From Rhyzopertha dominica (taxonomy: Eukaryota; Arthropoda; Insecta; Coleoptera; Bostrichidae), in contig QCXZ01000041.1 in assembly GCA_025024175.1 (NCBI GenBank), forward strand, positions 35,149,786-35,213,785: a DNA stretch of 64,000 nt. The letters run 5' to 3'. The position numbers were made by a program, and so were the translations under genes. Shown here piece by piece: positions 22,944-32,759 of this stretch. The first letter of the stretch is position 1. Each line of letters opens with the position of its first letter. The notes beneath the pieces were generated by a model. That model was not told the DNA's origin. It ran no database searches and worked only from the letters and a program-made list of their open reading frames with translations.

Positions 22944-23081
22944 ATTGTTTTGTTGTATTTTTTGTTTGTTTGATACATATGTTGCCGATCACCCTTCGAA
23001 CTGCATTACAGGTATCTGCATAAATATACGGATTTCTGTAGCAGTATGTGGATTTCAAGGTCTACGTTGATCATTTGCAGA

Positions 23082-24040
23082 TTACCGATTTTCTCCTGCA
23101 GCACCTAGTATAATGGGCACAATTTTGGCTTCATCTAAACTCCACATCTGAATAATTTCGTCTCGCAAAGGTAAGTATTTATTAATTTTTTCGTTGTTGG
23201 TTCTAGCGATGTTTTCAGGGAGAGTCACAGCAAAATCCACAACAAAGGCACATTTCTTTTTCTTGAAAAAAAGTACCATATCCGGTATATTATTTGGAAT
23301 TGGTCTGTCGGCAGCTATTTGTCGGTTCCAGTAGAGTCGAACCTCATCAGTCTCGCACACGGGGGGAGGCTGGTATTCATAATGCGGCACTTTGGGAGCC
23401 AAGATTGTACATCCCGCTATAATGGGCTCTACATACTCTTCTTTTATGCCACACATTGTACATTTACTGGGTACCTACCTCTCTATGACCAAGTATTCTG
23501 TTTTTGTAGGCTTGATGGCAACCACTTGGTCCTGAGTGGCCGCAATGAAGCCTTCTGTTTCGGCAAACAAGTTTTCATGCCGAAGGTACGCTATCGACGC
23601 AACACTATCTATGCATTCGCTCTCGATGGTAACTAAGTATTTTCCGTGTAGAGCCTTACCCCTCCACTTCTGGAGTTGCTGCTCAGGCGTTGGTACGGCA
23701 TCATTGGGCTTGTAGGATATCCGCAAGCCTCAGCGGTGTAGCTTTATGGTCTATGTTGATTATCGCTCGCTTTCCTGACCTTTTATGGGAAAATATCTTC
23801 TTAGATTATGCACTTGTTTGTAATTCTTAGCCTTTAAGTCCGGTATACCCCTGCCTCCAAATCGGCGCGGCAGGTGGAATCACCGACGATTGTGGGTGAT
23901 GCGCGTGATGTTATTGAAACAGCTTCCTGATATTCCTATTTAGTTCCTCCAGTTCCATGTCAGTCCACTTGATGATGCCAAAACTGTACGATATGGCGGG
24001 TGCTGCCCAATTGAGTTCTTAATAAAGCATAGGAAAAAAT
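23082..24040 (-). pseudogene. LINE with restriction-like endonuclease, ORF C-terminal part
   Basis: Reverse-strand reading, from 24040 down: SFGIIKWTDMELEELNRNI, then GGRGIPDLKAKNYKQVHNLR, then KWRGKALHGKY, ETEGFIAATQDQ, a Cys/His segment (CGIKEEYVEP...GCTILAP), LYWNR and NIPDMVLF, ending MWSLDEAKIVPIILGAAG. This is the C-terminal region of non-LTR retrotransposons of the R2/R4/Dong kind. The PD and following D (D codons at 23282-23280 and 23237-23235) are 14 residues apart, matching the PDX12-14D endonuclease motif. Frameshifts separate at least three blocks, and the reverse transcriptase lies outside or is lost. A premature stop joins the 23475-23726 block to the next. Dead copy, 3' end facing the hammerhead repeats. 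Confidence 0.85.
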
Positions 24041-25325
24041 AAAAACTCGTAGAAAATCGAACGTTAGTGAACAGGGTTCCAATTATAAACTATTTTCAGT
24101 TACCACAACATCGTTTTCTCATCACATGACAATTTAGGGTAAGGAAAATGGATTTCAAATCTTCAAACCGTAGTGCTGTAAGTCCTGATTGTACGGTATG
24201 TTTTGAGCGATTTTAAAGTATTACGGCTCATTGGAAAATATCCTTTAATATACCTTGAATATGATTCGGAGGAACTTTAGATAATTTTTCTATAATTGTG
24301 ATCTTATAGTGCAACTACCTTCATATTTGCCGGATCAATTCTTGTTCACACGGGTACTCGTTTTAAACCATTTCGTATATTACACTTGTAAGATAAGTTT
24401 GCCCAACATTTATGCTCCTCGTTCCTTCTACTGCTGTATTCCACGTCGTATCTCCTGTCGCTCCGGAGCTCGTATCACGCCGATATCTAGAGGGTTAGTA
24501 CTTTTGCATAAAGAATGCGTTACCCCACAAGAGGCGCTACAAAAGTTAATAATGGACAGGGCTACAGCGCAATAACACAGTTCCCTTACCTTACATCCGC
24601 CGTGATGTGGAGAGACCTTTTTATATATCCTATCAGCAGGGACCCTGTGGCCTAGTTTCCCTTTCTAGAGAATGAAATGAAAAATATCTAAAGCGGTGTT
24701 CTCAAGGTAAGTTCTGAGATACGCTGGTTTAAAAATCGTATAATAGAGATTGTATCTGTATCGACGTGAAATCAAACTTGCTATTCTTGTTAATTGACAG
24801 ATTTACTGCAATATAAAAAACAATCAGCAAGGTTAGTGTACGTAATATTTCAAGATATATGATATCGCTATCTAAAACTTTTATAAAAATCATTATTTAT
24901 TGCACTACACGTGCATATTATACTAAGCCCATTTTATTATAAAATAGAGCTTTAGGTCGTAATATGCTTCTTACAACTCTCGTTATGTAATTTACTATAA
25001 CACAACACAAAACAAAGACACCGCAACAGAACACAAAATAAAAACACCGTAGCATCAGTTGTTAGCGTCGTTGCTTAATATGACATTTTGACATTGACAG
25101 AATGACATGAACACCCAAATACTGACACTGCGTATTATGCTGCGCAGCTGCGCGCCTACGAATTAATTAGAATTTTTCTAAATGAAACAATATTTTATTC
25201 CACATGCCTGTTCTCTGTTTCATATTCCATATTTTATAGAGGGCGGTGGATTAGGCAGCGTTTTCGATGAAGGCTCCCAGGTGGCTTGACTTTTTGCGAC
25301 ACTTCCAACAATTATCGTTATATTT
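24041..25325. other. no recognised gene
   Basis: AT-rich DNA. An A/C-rich stretch at 24995-25050 (repeated ACACAACAC/AACACC words) is low-complexity. Nothing else supported. Confidence 0.6.
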
Positions 25326-25329
25326 CAAC

Positions 25330-25490
25330 CAATTTACACAAAACCTTAACACTTATACACTTAACCTTCCTCATTAATCACTATCTATTGGTGAAAACCG
25401 CATGAAAATCCGTTCAGTAGTTTTTGAGTTTATCGGGAACAGACAGACGCGGCAGAGGACTTTTTATAATATATATTGATTATAAATGCA
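25330..25490 (+). repeat. 3'-tail-like insect repeat (RTE-type LINE or SINE end)
   Basis: The words ACCTTCCTCATTAATCAC, AACCGCATGAAAATCCGTT and GACAGACGCGGCAGAGGACT, ending in TTTTTATAATATATATTGAT, follow the order seen in a very common insect 3' tail that I associate with RTE-like LINEs and their nonautonomous derivatives. The assignment is from memory of the pattern. No coding part is present. Confidence 0.5.
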
Positions 25491-25499
25491 TTCTCCCTA

Positions 25500-26246
25500 G
25501 CCGAAGTTGTTACCTACCTACTTCTATGGTTCTACGGTTGTCTCAGTAGGTATTTCAATCATATGTTGAAGTTATAACTTATAATTTTTTAACTGATAAT
25601 TGTTACTTTAATTTAAGTTGCATCCGCTATTCTAATTTTCGCGGACTATTGTTCTTTAAATCATCATTGCAATTATTGTCTATTTGCATGTCGCCATTTA
25701 CTTTTTACGTCGGTCTATTTGTATGTCGACATCGTTGGTCGCTCGCCGTCACCACTTGCTTGCGTGATATACCTTATGTGACAACTGATCTTCTGAGTAA
25801 AATTATCGGGTCAAAATTTCACCCGGCTCAGAACGATCTACTCCTATTGCTAAATAGTATTGCTCCCACTGGCACCGCTAGATGGCTTTGGCTATCACTA
25901 GTATGCACAGAACGTACCTCAAAACGAGGTTATACGTGCTCACATCAAAATGCTACAATAATTAATTTTAGCTTCCCAGAGAGGTATGTGTACTAGTAAA
26001 AAAATAATCTAAACTGATTTACTATCAGGAAAACTTGGACTTTTTGTCTAGCAAAATTTTATATCAAACCCTATTTCAATATTAGGTTATTATAAGGTTC
26101 CATAATGCCACTTATACGTATAATGTTGACCTTTTAGCATTCTGAACATACCAATACTTGCAACTAAACATGCCATTTGGCAACACTTATATTTACCTCA
26201 TGTTAGAATATGACGTTATAAAACCAATAATTTATCTCACTGATTC
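25500..26246. other. no recognised gene
   Basis: Flank of the terminal-repeat element. One plus-strand frame of 115 codons (25649-25996) carries no recognisable domain. Confidence 0.55.
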
Positions 26247-26250
26247 ATCC

Positions 26251-27289
26251 TGAAAAACATAGAAACACTAGTGCGGGAATATCCAATAAAAACTTACATT
26301 ATCGCCGCCTTCATCCGTGGGTCATAACAATGCGGTCACTCTGGTGGACAGACAAGGCGGTTTCACATATGCGCGGGAGATGCAAAAACAAAACATAAGT
26401 TACTCATCCGTTAAACTCAAACAGATACATTTAAGACTCACAGAGGGGTTTTCACCCCAGGGCCTCATCCTTGTCCTGTCTATGGCTTCATCCCTGAGAT
26501 TACATCATTAGTCAATGGTGGTTATGAATACCTTGTTAGTTTTCTTTCTTCAACAACTAGCTAGTGTCAACCTGAAATAGTAGAGGCTTCCCCGAACACT
26601 CACCCTACGGCCTATAGGGTCGCATTCCAATAGCCCGGATCGGGGGCACCTAATAAGGCTACCCTCTCCACCAGAACTATGTCATTCGAGCAGCCCGCAT
26701 TACCCCCCGGAATGCAAGTCACCCACTCGAAGGAACCACGGCTGTTAACCGGGCACTCTGCGCTAGGGGTTTAAAACTGCCTGAGGCACATCATGGCCAA
26801 AGACCTTACTCTCACTGCCTGAGGCACATCATGGCCAAAGACCTTACTCTCACTGCCTGAGGCACATTATGGCCAAAGACCTTACTCTCACTGCCTGAGG
26901 CACATCATGGCCAAAGACCTCGCTCTCACTGCCTGAGGCACATCATGGCCAAAGACCTCGCTCTCACTGCCTGAGGCACATCATGGCCAAAGACCTCGCT
27001 CTCACTGCCTGAGGCACATCATGGCCAAAGACCTCGCTCTCTCAGAGCCAAAATCAAGAACATTTCTCTCTCTGTCAAAAATGACACATCAATACTCATT
27101 GCCTACTTTTGCATCTCCTCGCGACGCTGATATTTCTCTCCAAAACAATTAATCGCACGCATACGCATTCGCTTAGATTTTAGTATTTATCTTATTAGCA
27201 GCGATTCTAAACATAGCAAGAAGTTAATAAACGTACAAAAACACCTTTTATTTTAATATTAACGCAGATACAAAAATTGACATTTAACA
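26251..27289. repeat. left terminal repeat (LTR-like)
   Basis: It contains a 64-codon plus-strand frame near the start, shared with the right copy but with no known domain. A C-rich central part follows, then seven 38-bp units (26776-27041), then an AT-rich end with AATAAA near 27228. Against the right copy there are single-base changes near 26341, 26606, 26632 and 27254, plus one in the last minisatellite unit. Confidence 0.85.
26776..27041 (+). repeat. 38-bp minisatellite, 7 units
   Basis: The unit is ACTGCCTGAGGCACATCATG followed by GCCAAAGACCTTACTCTC. Units 1-3 end TTACTCTC, units 4-7 end CGCTCTC. Unit 3 has CATTATGG. The first half holds the near-palindrome GCCTGAGGC. Confidence 0.95.
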
Positions 27290-27780
27290 TTCGGCCAACC
27301 TAATATGGTCGTGTCCTCGCGACATAATTATTCGATATGTCTACTTGATTCGGATAAATTAGACAATGGCACTTCATTTGAGCCACTGTTCTCATCGGTA
27401 GTATCTGATCTAATAAATAGATTTGATAATAATAAATAGATTTTATTAAAAAAGAGCAGATACTCAGAGTAATACATGATCAATAAAGGCAAAGTCTAGC
27501 AGAAGCTATTCTACTTAATCTTTAGAGTAAACTCAACTATTTATATTAGTTAGGACAGCAAAAAAATAGAATCAATAATAAACAAAATAGAGCACAAGTT
27601 CAAAAGCGATATTAAACAACCTATTAGTTGAATATTAGTTGAATAGCAGTCAACGAACCTCATTGAGTCCGAATGAGCTAAGGAAGTCATGGTTATCATG
27701 TAATCTGACGATCGGAAAAATAACTGTCTTAGTTTAAATTTAAATTTGTTAATATTCAGTTTTATTTAAACTCGCTTGCA
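27290..27780. other. inner left segment of the terminal-repeat element
   Basis: AT-rich DNA between the left terminal repeat and the LINE. A plus-strand reading with stops contains NGTSFEPLFSSVVSDLINRF, which looks protein-like but is unassigned. No primer-binding site starting TGG adjoins the repeat. Confidence 0.4.
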
Positions 27781-27789
27781 AGGGTGAGC

Positions 27790-28380
27790 CTTACAGCCTT
27801 ACCGCCTTACGGCCTTACAGCGTTGTATGTGAAGCAGCGAACAAACATAACAGAGCGATGGCGAGGCAACAAATATTTAGCTTTATTTCTGTATCACATG
27901 AGTGAAAAACTTAGACCTCAAATTTTCACATGCATGAGAAGAAAATGGAAGAAACAACTCAAATGAAGATTCCAGCTGAAATCCATGCGTAGCCAGTTCA
28001 AAGAGTTAATTCTGTAAGATACATGGTCCCCAAGCCAAATACCAAGCGACAGCATGCATTCTAAACACTCTGAATCCTGTCTCTATCAACCGAATCCAAA
28101 CAGGGGCCATATAAAAAATTGCAATAATTAAAGGGCGAGAACCAGTGAATCACATAATTGCCTTTTCAAATTAACGGTAAAAAAATGTCTACAAGCATAA
28201 AATAACTTAAGGTTAAAAATGATTTTTGTATTAACTTAGTTACATGCAGCTTAAACCGGATCTGAGTGTCCATAATGAGATCAAAGTATGATCAACAAAA
28301 TTTAATCTTGTACCATCTATATAAACATTGAAATATTATTTAAGAAATTTCGGACTACTTTTATTACCAAAGACAAACAG
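27790..28380 (-). pseudogene. LINE ORF2 C-terminal domain remnant
   Basis: Minus-strand blocks in order: DGTRLNFVDHTLISLW (about 28330-28275), ACRHFFTVNLKRQLCDSLVL and NYCNFLYGPCLDSVDRDRIQ (about 28190-28080, in two frames), QNACCR..VFGL, YRINSLNWL (about 28030-27990), then KYLLPRHR. These fit the region after the reverse transcriptase in Jockey/CR1 proteins (FNYCD..YGP.L, INELNWL). Many stops and frameshifts. Confidence 0.7.
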
Positions 28381-29148
28381 CTACGACTTAGACAAATTCA
28401 ATTGAAGGTCATGTTCAGCAGACAATTTTCTTAATTTTTCAAGTTCTTTGTTCAGAATTTTGTCAGCCCTTGCGAAATCATGCTTATCGAAACTAAAATA
28501 CAACTGTGTATAGTCGGCGTAAGTTATTATTCTACAATGACGAACTGTGTTCACTATACCCGATGTATATATTATGAAAGGCAGAGATCCAAATATGGAG
28601 CTTTGCAGAAAATCAGAACTAACTGATAATTCAGAGGAGACACTATATTTATTTTACCACTTGGGTTCTATCGCTCAAGTAAGATCTAATAAACTGTACC
28701 GACAAACTGCTGAAACAGTAAGACTTTAGTTTGGCACATAACAGACCATGATTAATAGTATCGAACGCTTTTGAAAAAAATCGAGCAAAATCAAAGCACT
28801 GAGTAAACCTTTTTCATATGCTGACATGAGATCATTAATGACTGAAGCTAGTGCAGTAGGAGCGCTTCGACCGCGTCTGAATCCACACTGAGCATCTGAA
28901 TGATTTTCCAACAAAAGACAGTCAGATATCTGTTCGTAGACTAGAGATTCAAACAGTTTTGAAGCTGCAGGTAAGATGCTAATCAAACGTAAATCCGACA
29001 AGTTTTCAGGGTTAGACTTTTTAAGTAGAGGTATTGCGATGACTTTCTTCCACATTGCAGGGAAATAAGCTTTGTCGATACAACAATAATTGAAGACATG
29101 TAATAGGTATAAATCAATAATGGGAATATATAAGCGCAACATTTTCAA
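28381..29148 (-). pseudogene. LINE reverse transcriptase remnant
   Basis: Blocks run FPAMWKKVIAIPLLKKSNPE, LRLISILPAASKLFESLVYE, GFRRGRSAPTAL and ALILLDFFQK (finger and palm), then FGSLPFIIYTSGI and ITYADYTQLYFSFDKHDFA, then LSAEHDLQLNLSKS before an in-frame TAG at 28383-28381. The catalytic box of this family is (F/Y)ADD. Here it is YADY (28521-28510), so the second Asp is lost. The A motif keeps its first Asp (LLDF). Confidence 0.85.
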
Positions 29149-29428
29149 CGAGATGTTGTCTTTGCCACAATTATCTTTTTTGCGTTAGAGTGTGCGGTGT
29201 ACCACTTCTAAGGTAACCATTCTCCAGGAACATTCTTGTAGGGATGGGAATCGAGCATTCTCATAATATTGCATTCTATGATTAGAGCTGATATTATTTA
29301 ATTGTAAAAAACTGTGAAAAATATGCATTAATGGAATTGCTATTAGATAGGTTAGAAGGTAATTCAGATCAGACTTTGATAGTACCACTGTTTAATTTGC
29401 GCAGAGCCGACCAAATAGTGTGTATATC

Positions 29429-29966
29429 TCAACTAGAAGCAACTGGACCTATGTAATGACTTTTTTCCGTCCTAACAGAGTTTACAATCAAGTTCCTCAA
29501 CCTCTTGTATACAGCAAAATTTTCAGGAAGTTTACTTACTTTGTATTTACGTAAGGATGCACCACGTTCTTTCATGAGACATTTCAGTTCTGGGCAACAC
29601 CACATTGCCTTGGACTTTGTTACCCTAAACGTTACTTCTGGAGCATGCCGATCAAAGAGAGAAATACTTAGGGTGTTGAGATTTTCAAGTTTCTTATCAA
29701 TATTGGTTTCACGTATCACATCAGTCCATTCAATAGATTCCAAACTTTCTCGAAACTCACTGACATCAAAGCGTCTGAAAGACTTATGAGTAACATTTGG
29801 GCTCACATTTAATCTTAGGTGCACTAAATTCACAATAAACCAATCTGTGGTCAGAAATATCGTCACAGTTCTTCGTACCGTATCTTGTAACATTCAGAGA
29901 ATGGAATACGAATAAAGGATCAATCAGCAAGCTTGAGTTACCAGTCACTCTATTCGGTTCATCCAA
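29429..29966 (-). pseudogene. LINE endonuclease end and linker
   Basis: Minus strand: RVTGNSSLLIDPLFV then DISDHRLVYCEF (SDH at about 29853-29842, the terminal catalytic His motif of APE-type endonucleases). After a frameshift, TLSISLFDRHAPEVTFRVTK, WCCPELKCLMKERGA and YKRLRNLIVNSVR follow. That last series is the linker typical of Jockey/CR1 between endonuclease and reverse transcriptase. Confidence 0.8.
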
Positions 29967-30039
29967 GACTTACACCAAGTTGTATGCCTCCAAACATGCA
30001 CACACAGGGTTAGAAATATTTAGGAAATTAATGTTGAAA

Positions 30040-30470
30040 TCACCCAGACAGACAAATTAATCATACATACCGCAAACAAAACCAAATATATTATCAAGGG
30101 TTTCAACAAAATTGCCCAAGCTGGAGTTAGGCGGACTATAGCATACGCCGAATGCATAATTTACAGTCCCTACGCGGATGCTAAAAAAAAAACAGTCAAT
30201 AAAGGAATTAATCTCAAAATCGAACTCTATTAACGAGTTACAAAAAGTCGACTTGATATATGCCGCCACTTCGACCCTCAGCACGATGCGTATAACGAAG
30301 ATTGTAACCAGGTATTGCTAAAATAGATAGATCTACATTATTAGATAATCATCTCTCGCTAACCATAAAAACATCATAGTTTGCCCTTTAAACTAAATTG
30401 ATAAAATCTTGAAAATGTACTAAGAGCGATCTTACATTAAGATGTGCAACCTTTATAAAAATTATAAGCT
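30040..30470 (-). pseudogene. LINE endonuclease N-terminal part
   Basis: Minus strand: VAHLNVRSLLVHFQDF (about 30455-30405), YDVF.VSE, then GRSGG and VAAYIKS across a frameshift (about 30280-30245), then FGVCYSPPNSSLGNF (about 30155-30110). These are the N-x-R-S-L, E, GGG(V)A.Y and YRPP motifs of APE-type endonucleases. Confidence 0.8.
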
Positions 30471-30689
30471 AAACTGATACAGGATATCTATTACATCTAA
30501 ATGAGAACAAATACAACCTGACTTAATTAAACTAAATTGTATTGAAGTCTGTTTAATTGTTAAATTAAGGAAAAGCAAAATTAATACTTAAAAACCAACG
30601 GTAGCTCTCGGAAAAGCATTACATTTTAAGCTAGCAACAAATCTGCACCACACATAATAAAAAGATAACGTTGCCAATTAACTGCTACC

Positions 30690-30970
30690 GATAGATACTG
30701 TTCTGTATATTGACTATATCGTCAAGAGAATTTACATAGTATTTACGACCATTTACTATTACTTTGACATAACCCTGGTAAGTTCATACTTTACAAGCAC
30801 CAAATTCAGAGCTACAGAGTTTTAGTAATTCTAGGCGCTTCCTCGTGAGATCTTATGATCTTATGGAAATATTGGTTCCTCTCAACAACTTCTTGTTGCG
30901 GAATATGAGCTGCCTATCCTGAGCAGAATCTGGCGATTCTAGGTCGATCTTTTCCAGTATTCAAACTTAC
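30690..30970 (-). pseudogene. LINE ORF1 C-terminal remnant
   Basis: Minus strand: LEKIDLESPDSAQDRQLIFR, then NKKLLRGTNISIR, a frameshift, LTRKRLELLKLCSSEFGACK and YVKVIVNGRKYYVNSLDDI. This is the C-terminal region of Jockey/CR1 ORF1 proteins (RDRQ.VF.NKK.L.G..IS, LT..R..L, VNGKKY.V.S.DDI). Confidence 0.7.
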
Positions 30971-31221
30971 CACCCGATGACAGTCATCTATGGCCTTAGA
31001 ACACAAATTTGAATTANATAAACTGGGCACTTTGAACACAAATAACCGGAGCATCGCTGGATCACGTCTACTCCCTGCGCATTACCTTATGTATTTGGTT
31101 GATTCTCATCGCAAGGTTTCAGATCAACAGCGCTTCAAGGGCTTGATAATTACTCGATCGGGCAACTGCCTATATGATGTTATCATAGGATGTTATTAAA
31201 CATCAAGAAATGAAGGAAAAT

Positions 31222-31250
31222 GATAGTGATGATGATGATGTTGATGATGG
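31222..31250 (+). repeat. GAT/GAT-rich microsatellite
   Basis: GTGATGATGATGATG followed by TTGATGATG inside the terminal-repeat element. Confidence 0.8.
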
Positions 31251-31406
31251 GTACCCATATGTGCATGAACATGAAGAATACGCAAAACATGTATGATAGA
31301 GGTATTAGACCTACCAATAATCGCACCGAAACAAAAGAGAACCAGTTAAGGCCAAGAACTTTGCTAAATAAACGTCTTTTGCACAAAAACTGTCAGCCGC
31401 CGCTTA

Positions 31407-31620
31407 ACCACTAATTATAATTACGACAAACAATAATTTGTAAAACCACTGCGCTGCGATAAAACGTGCTTAAAATTTTTGAATTCATCTCACCGAATCG
31501 GTGAGCCGATTGTTTGACCACCAATTATAATTACGACAAACTATAATTTGTCAAACCACTGCGCTGCGATAAAACGTGATTAAACTTTTTGAATTCATCT
31601 CACCGATTGTTTGACCCCAC
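31407..31620 (+). repeat. 111-bp-period tandem duplication at inner edge
   Basis: Two copies (31407-31500 and 31518-31611) share CCAC(T/C)AATTATAATTACGA, CCACTGCGCTGCGATAAAAC and TTGAATTCATCTCACCGA. The sequence CACCGA...TCGGTGAG at the junction is an inverted repeat, and CCGATTGTTTGACC follows both copies' ends. It lies directly before the right terminal repeat. Confidence 0.85.
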
Positions 31621-31627
31621 ACCTGAA

Positions 31628-32590
31628 TGAAAAACATAGAAACACTAGTGCGGGAATATCCAATAAAAACTTACATTATCGCCGCCTTCATCCGTGGGTC
31701 ATAACAATGCGGTCACTCCGGTGGACAGACAAGGCGGTTTCACATATGCGCGGGAGATGCAAAAACAAAACATAAGTTACTCATCCGTTAAACTCAAACA
31801 GATACATTTAAGACTCACAGAGGGGTTTTCACCCCAGGGCCTCATCCTTGTCCTGTCTATGGCTTCATCCCTGAGATTACATCATTAGTCAATGGTGGTT
31901 ATGAATACCTTGTTAGTTTTCTTTCTTCAACAACTAGCTAGTGTCAACCTGAAATAGTAGAGGCTTCCCCGAACACTCACCCTAAGGCCTATAGGGTCGC
32001 ATTCCAATAACCCGGATCGGGGGCACCTAATAAGGCTACCCTCTCCACCAGAACTATGTCATTCGAGCAGCCCGCATTACCCCCCGGAATGCAAGTCACC
32101 CACTCGAAGGAACCACGGCTGTTAACCGGGCACTCTGCGCTAGGGGTTTAAAACTGCCTGAGGCACATCATGGCCAAAGACCTTACTCTCACTGCCTGAG
32201 GCACATTATGGCCAAAGACCTTACTCTCACTGCCTGAGGCACATCATGGCCAAAGACCTCGCTCTCACTGCCTGAGGCACATCATGGCCAAAGACCTCGC
32301 TCTCATTGCCTGAGGCACATCATGGCCAAAGACCTCGCTCTCTCAGAGCCAAAATCAAGAACATTTCTCTCTCTGTCAAAAATGACACATCAATACTCAT
32401 TGCCTACTTTTGCATCTCCTCGCGACGCTGATATTTCTCTCCAAAACAATTAATCGCACGCATACGCATTCGCTTAGATTTTAGTATTTATCTTATTAGC
32501 AGCGATTCTAAACATAGCAAGAAGTTAATAAACGTACAAAAACACCTTTTATTTCAATATTAACGCAGATACAAAAATTGACATTTAACA
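31628..32590. repeat. right terminal repeat (LTR-like)
   Basis: Same as the left terminal repeat but with five minisatellite units instead of seven. Outer flank is ATCC (32591-32594). The inner flank reads CCCCACACCTGAA, which is not purine-rich. Confidence 0.85.
32153..32342 (+). repeat. 38-bp minisatellite, 5 units
   Basis: The units match those of the left terminal repeat, with units 1-2 ending TTACTCTC and 3-5 CGCTCTC. The last unit begins ATTGCC rather than ACTGCC. Two units fewer than the left copy. Confidence 0.95.
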
Positions 32591-32759
32591 ATCCTAAGGC
32601 CATTTTTACCTGCATTACACATTAGAAATCTTTATTTCACCTCCTATCAAAACTTTAATAAATCATGGATCTTAACCGAACTCACATCTGTCAGTGACTT
32701 CATTTAAACCATTAATCGTAGGTACGAAACAGATAGTACATTCCGACCTAAAAGTTAAT

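Larger units (their letters stand above)
22405..22957. mobile_element. retrozyme-like element with three hammerhead motifs
   Basis: Two direct units begin at 22405 and 22570 (period 165 bp). They share about 100 bp at roughly 90% identity, running from GTCAA(A/T)ACAATCTGTGG to CTTATATA. On the minus strand each starts with a type I hammerhead motif. A third, inverted motif sits at 22902-22943 on the plus strand. Unit 1 lacks about 57 bp present after unit 2, so the original monomer was probably near 220 bp. Tandem noncoding units each bearing a hammerhead with a very short stem III are the hallmark of animal retrozymes and of Penelope terminal repeats. There is no protein. Retrozymes are thought to move with the enzymes of other retroelements. 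A related fragment without ribozyme lies at 6098-6166. Confidence 0.7.
27780..31000 (-). mobile_element. old Jockey/CR1-type LINE inside the terminal-repeat element
   Basis: Reading the minus strand from 31000 to 27780 gives, in correct order: an ORF1 C-terminus, an APE-type endonuclease, the linker, the reverse transcriptase and the C-terminal domain. Each is interrupted by stops and frameshifts. The order and near-complete extent show that one almost full-length LINE lies here. It is far more decayed than the surrounding terminal repeats (about 0.5% apart), so it is older than the insertion that carries it. No LINE tail or target duplication could be delimited. Confidence 0.85.
26247..32594. 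mobile_element. young element with 1-kb direct terminal repeats and ATCC target duplication
   Basis: Direct repeats at 26251-27289 (1039 bp) and 31628-32590 (963 bp) begin TGAAAAACATAG and end TTTAACA, so both have TG...CA ends as LTRs do. The 4 bases before the first (26247-26250) and after the second (32591-32594) are both ATCC, while the inner flanks do not match. This shows a single insertion. The repeats differ by about five substitutions plus exactly 76 bp, two units of an internal 38-bp minisatellite. The 4338-bp interior has no gag-pol. About 3.2 kb of it is a decayed LINE, and the right inner edge carries a 111-bp-period duplication. No convincing primer-binding site or polypurine tract is visible, so orientation is open. 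Confidence 0.85.

Noticed and set aside
26317..26511. 64-codon frame in both terminal repeats as a gene
   Set aside because: Identity between copies is explained by the young terminal repeats; no domain and no codon-specific signal.
29505..29789. 94-codon plus-strand frame
   Set aside because: It is the antisense shadow of the LINE linker read on the minus strand.
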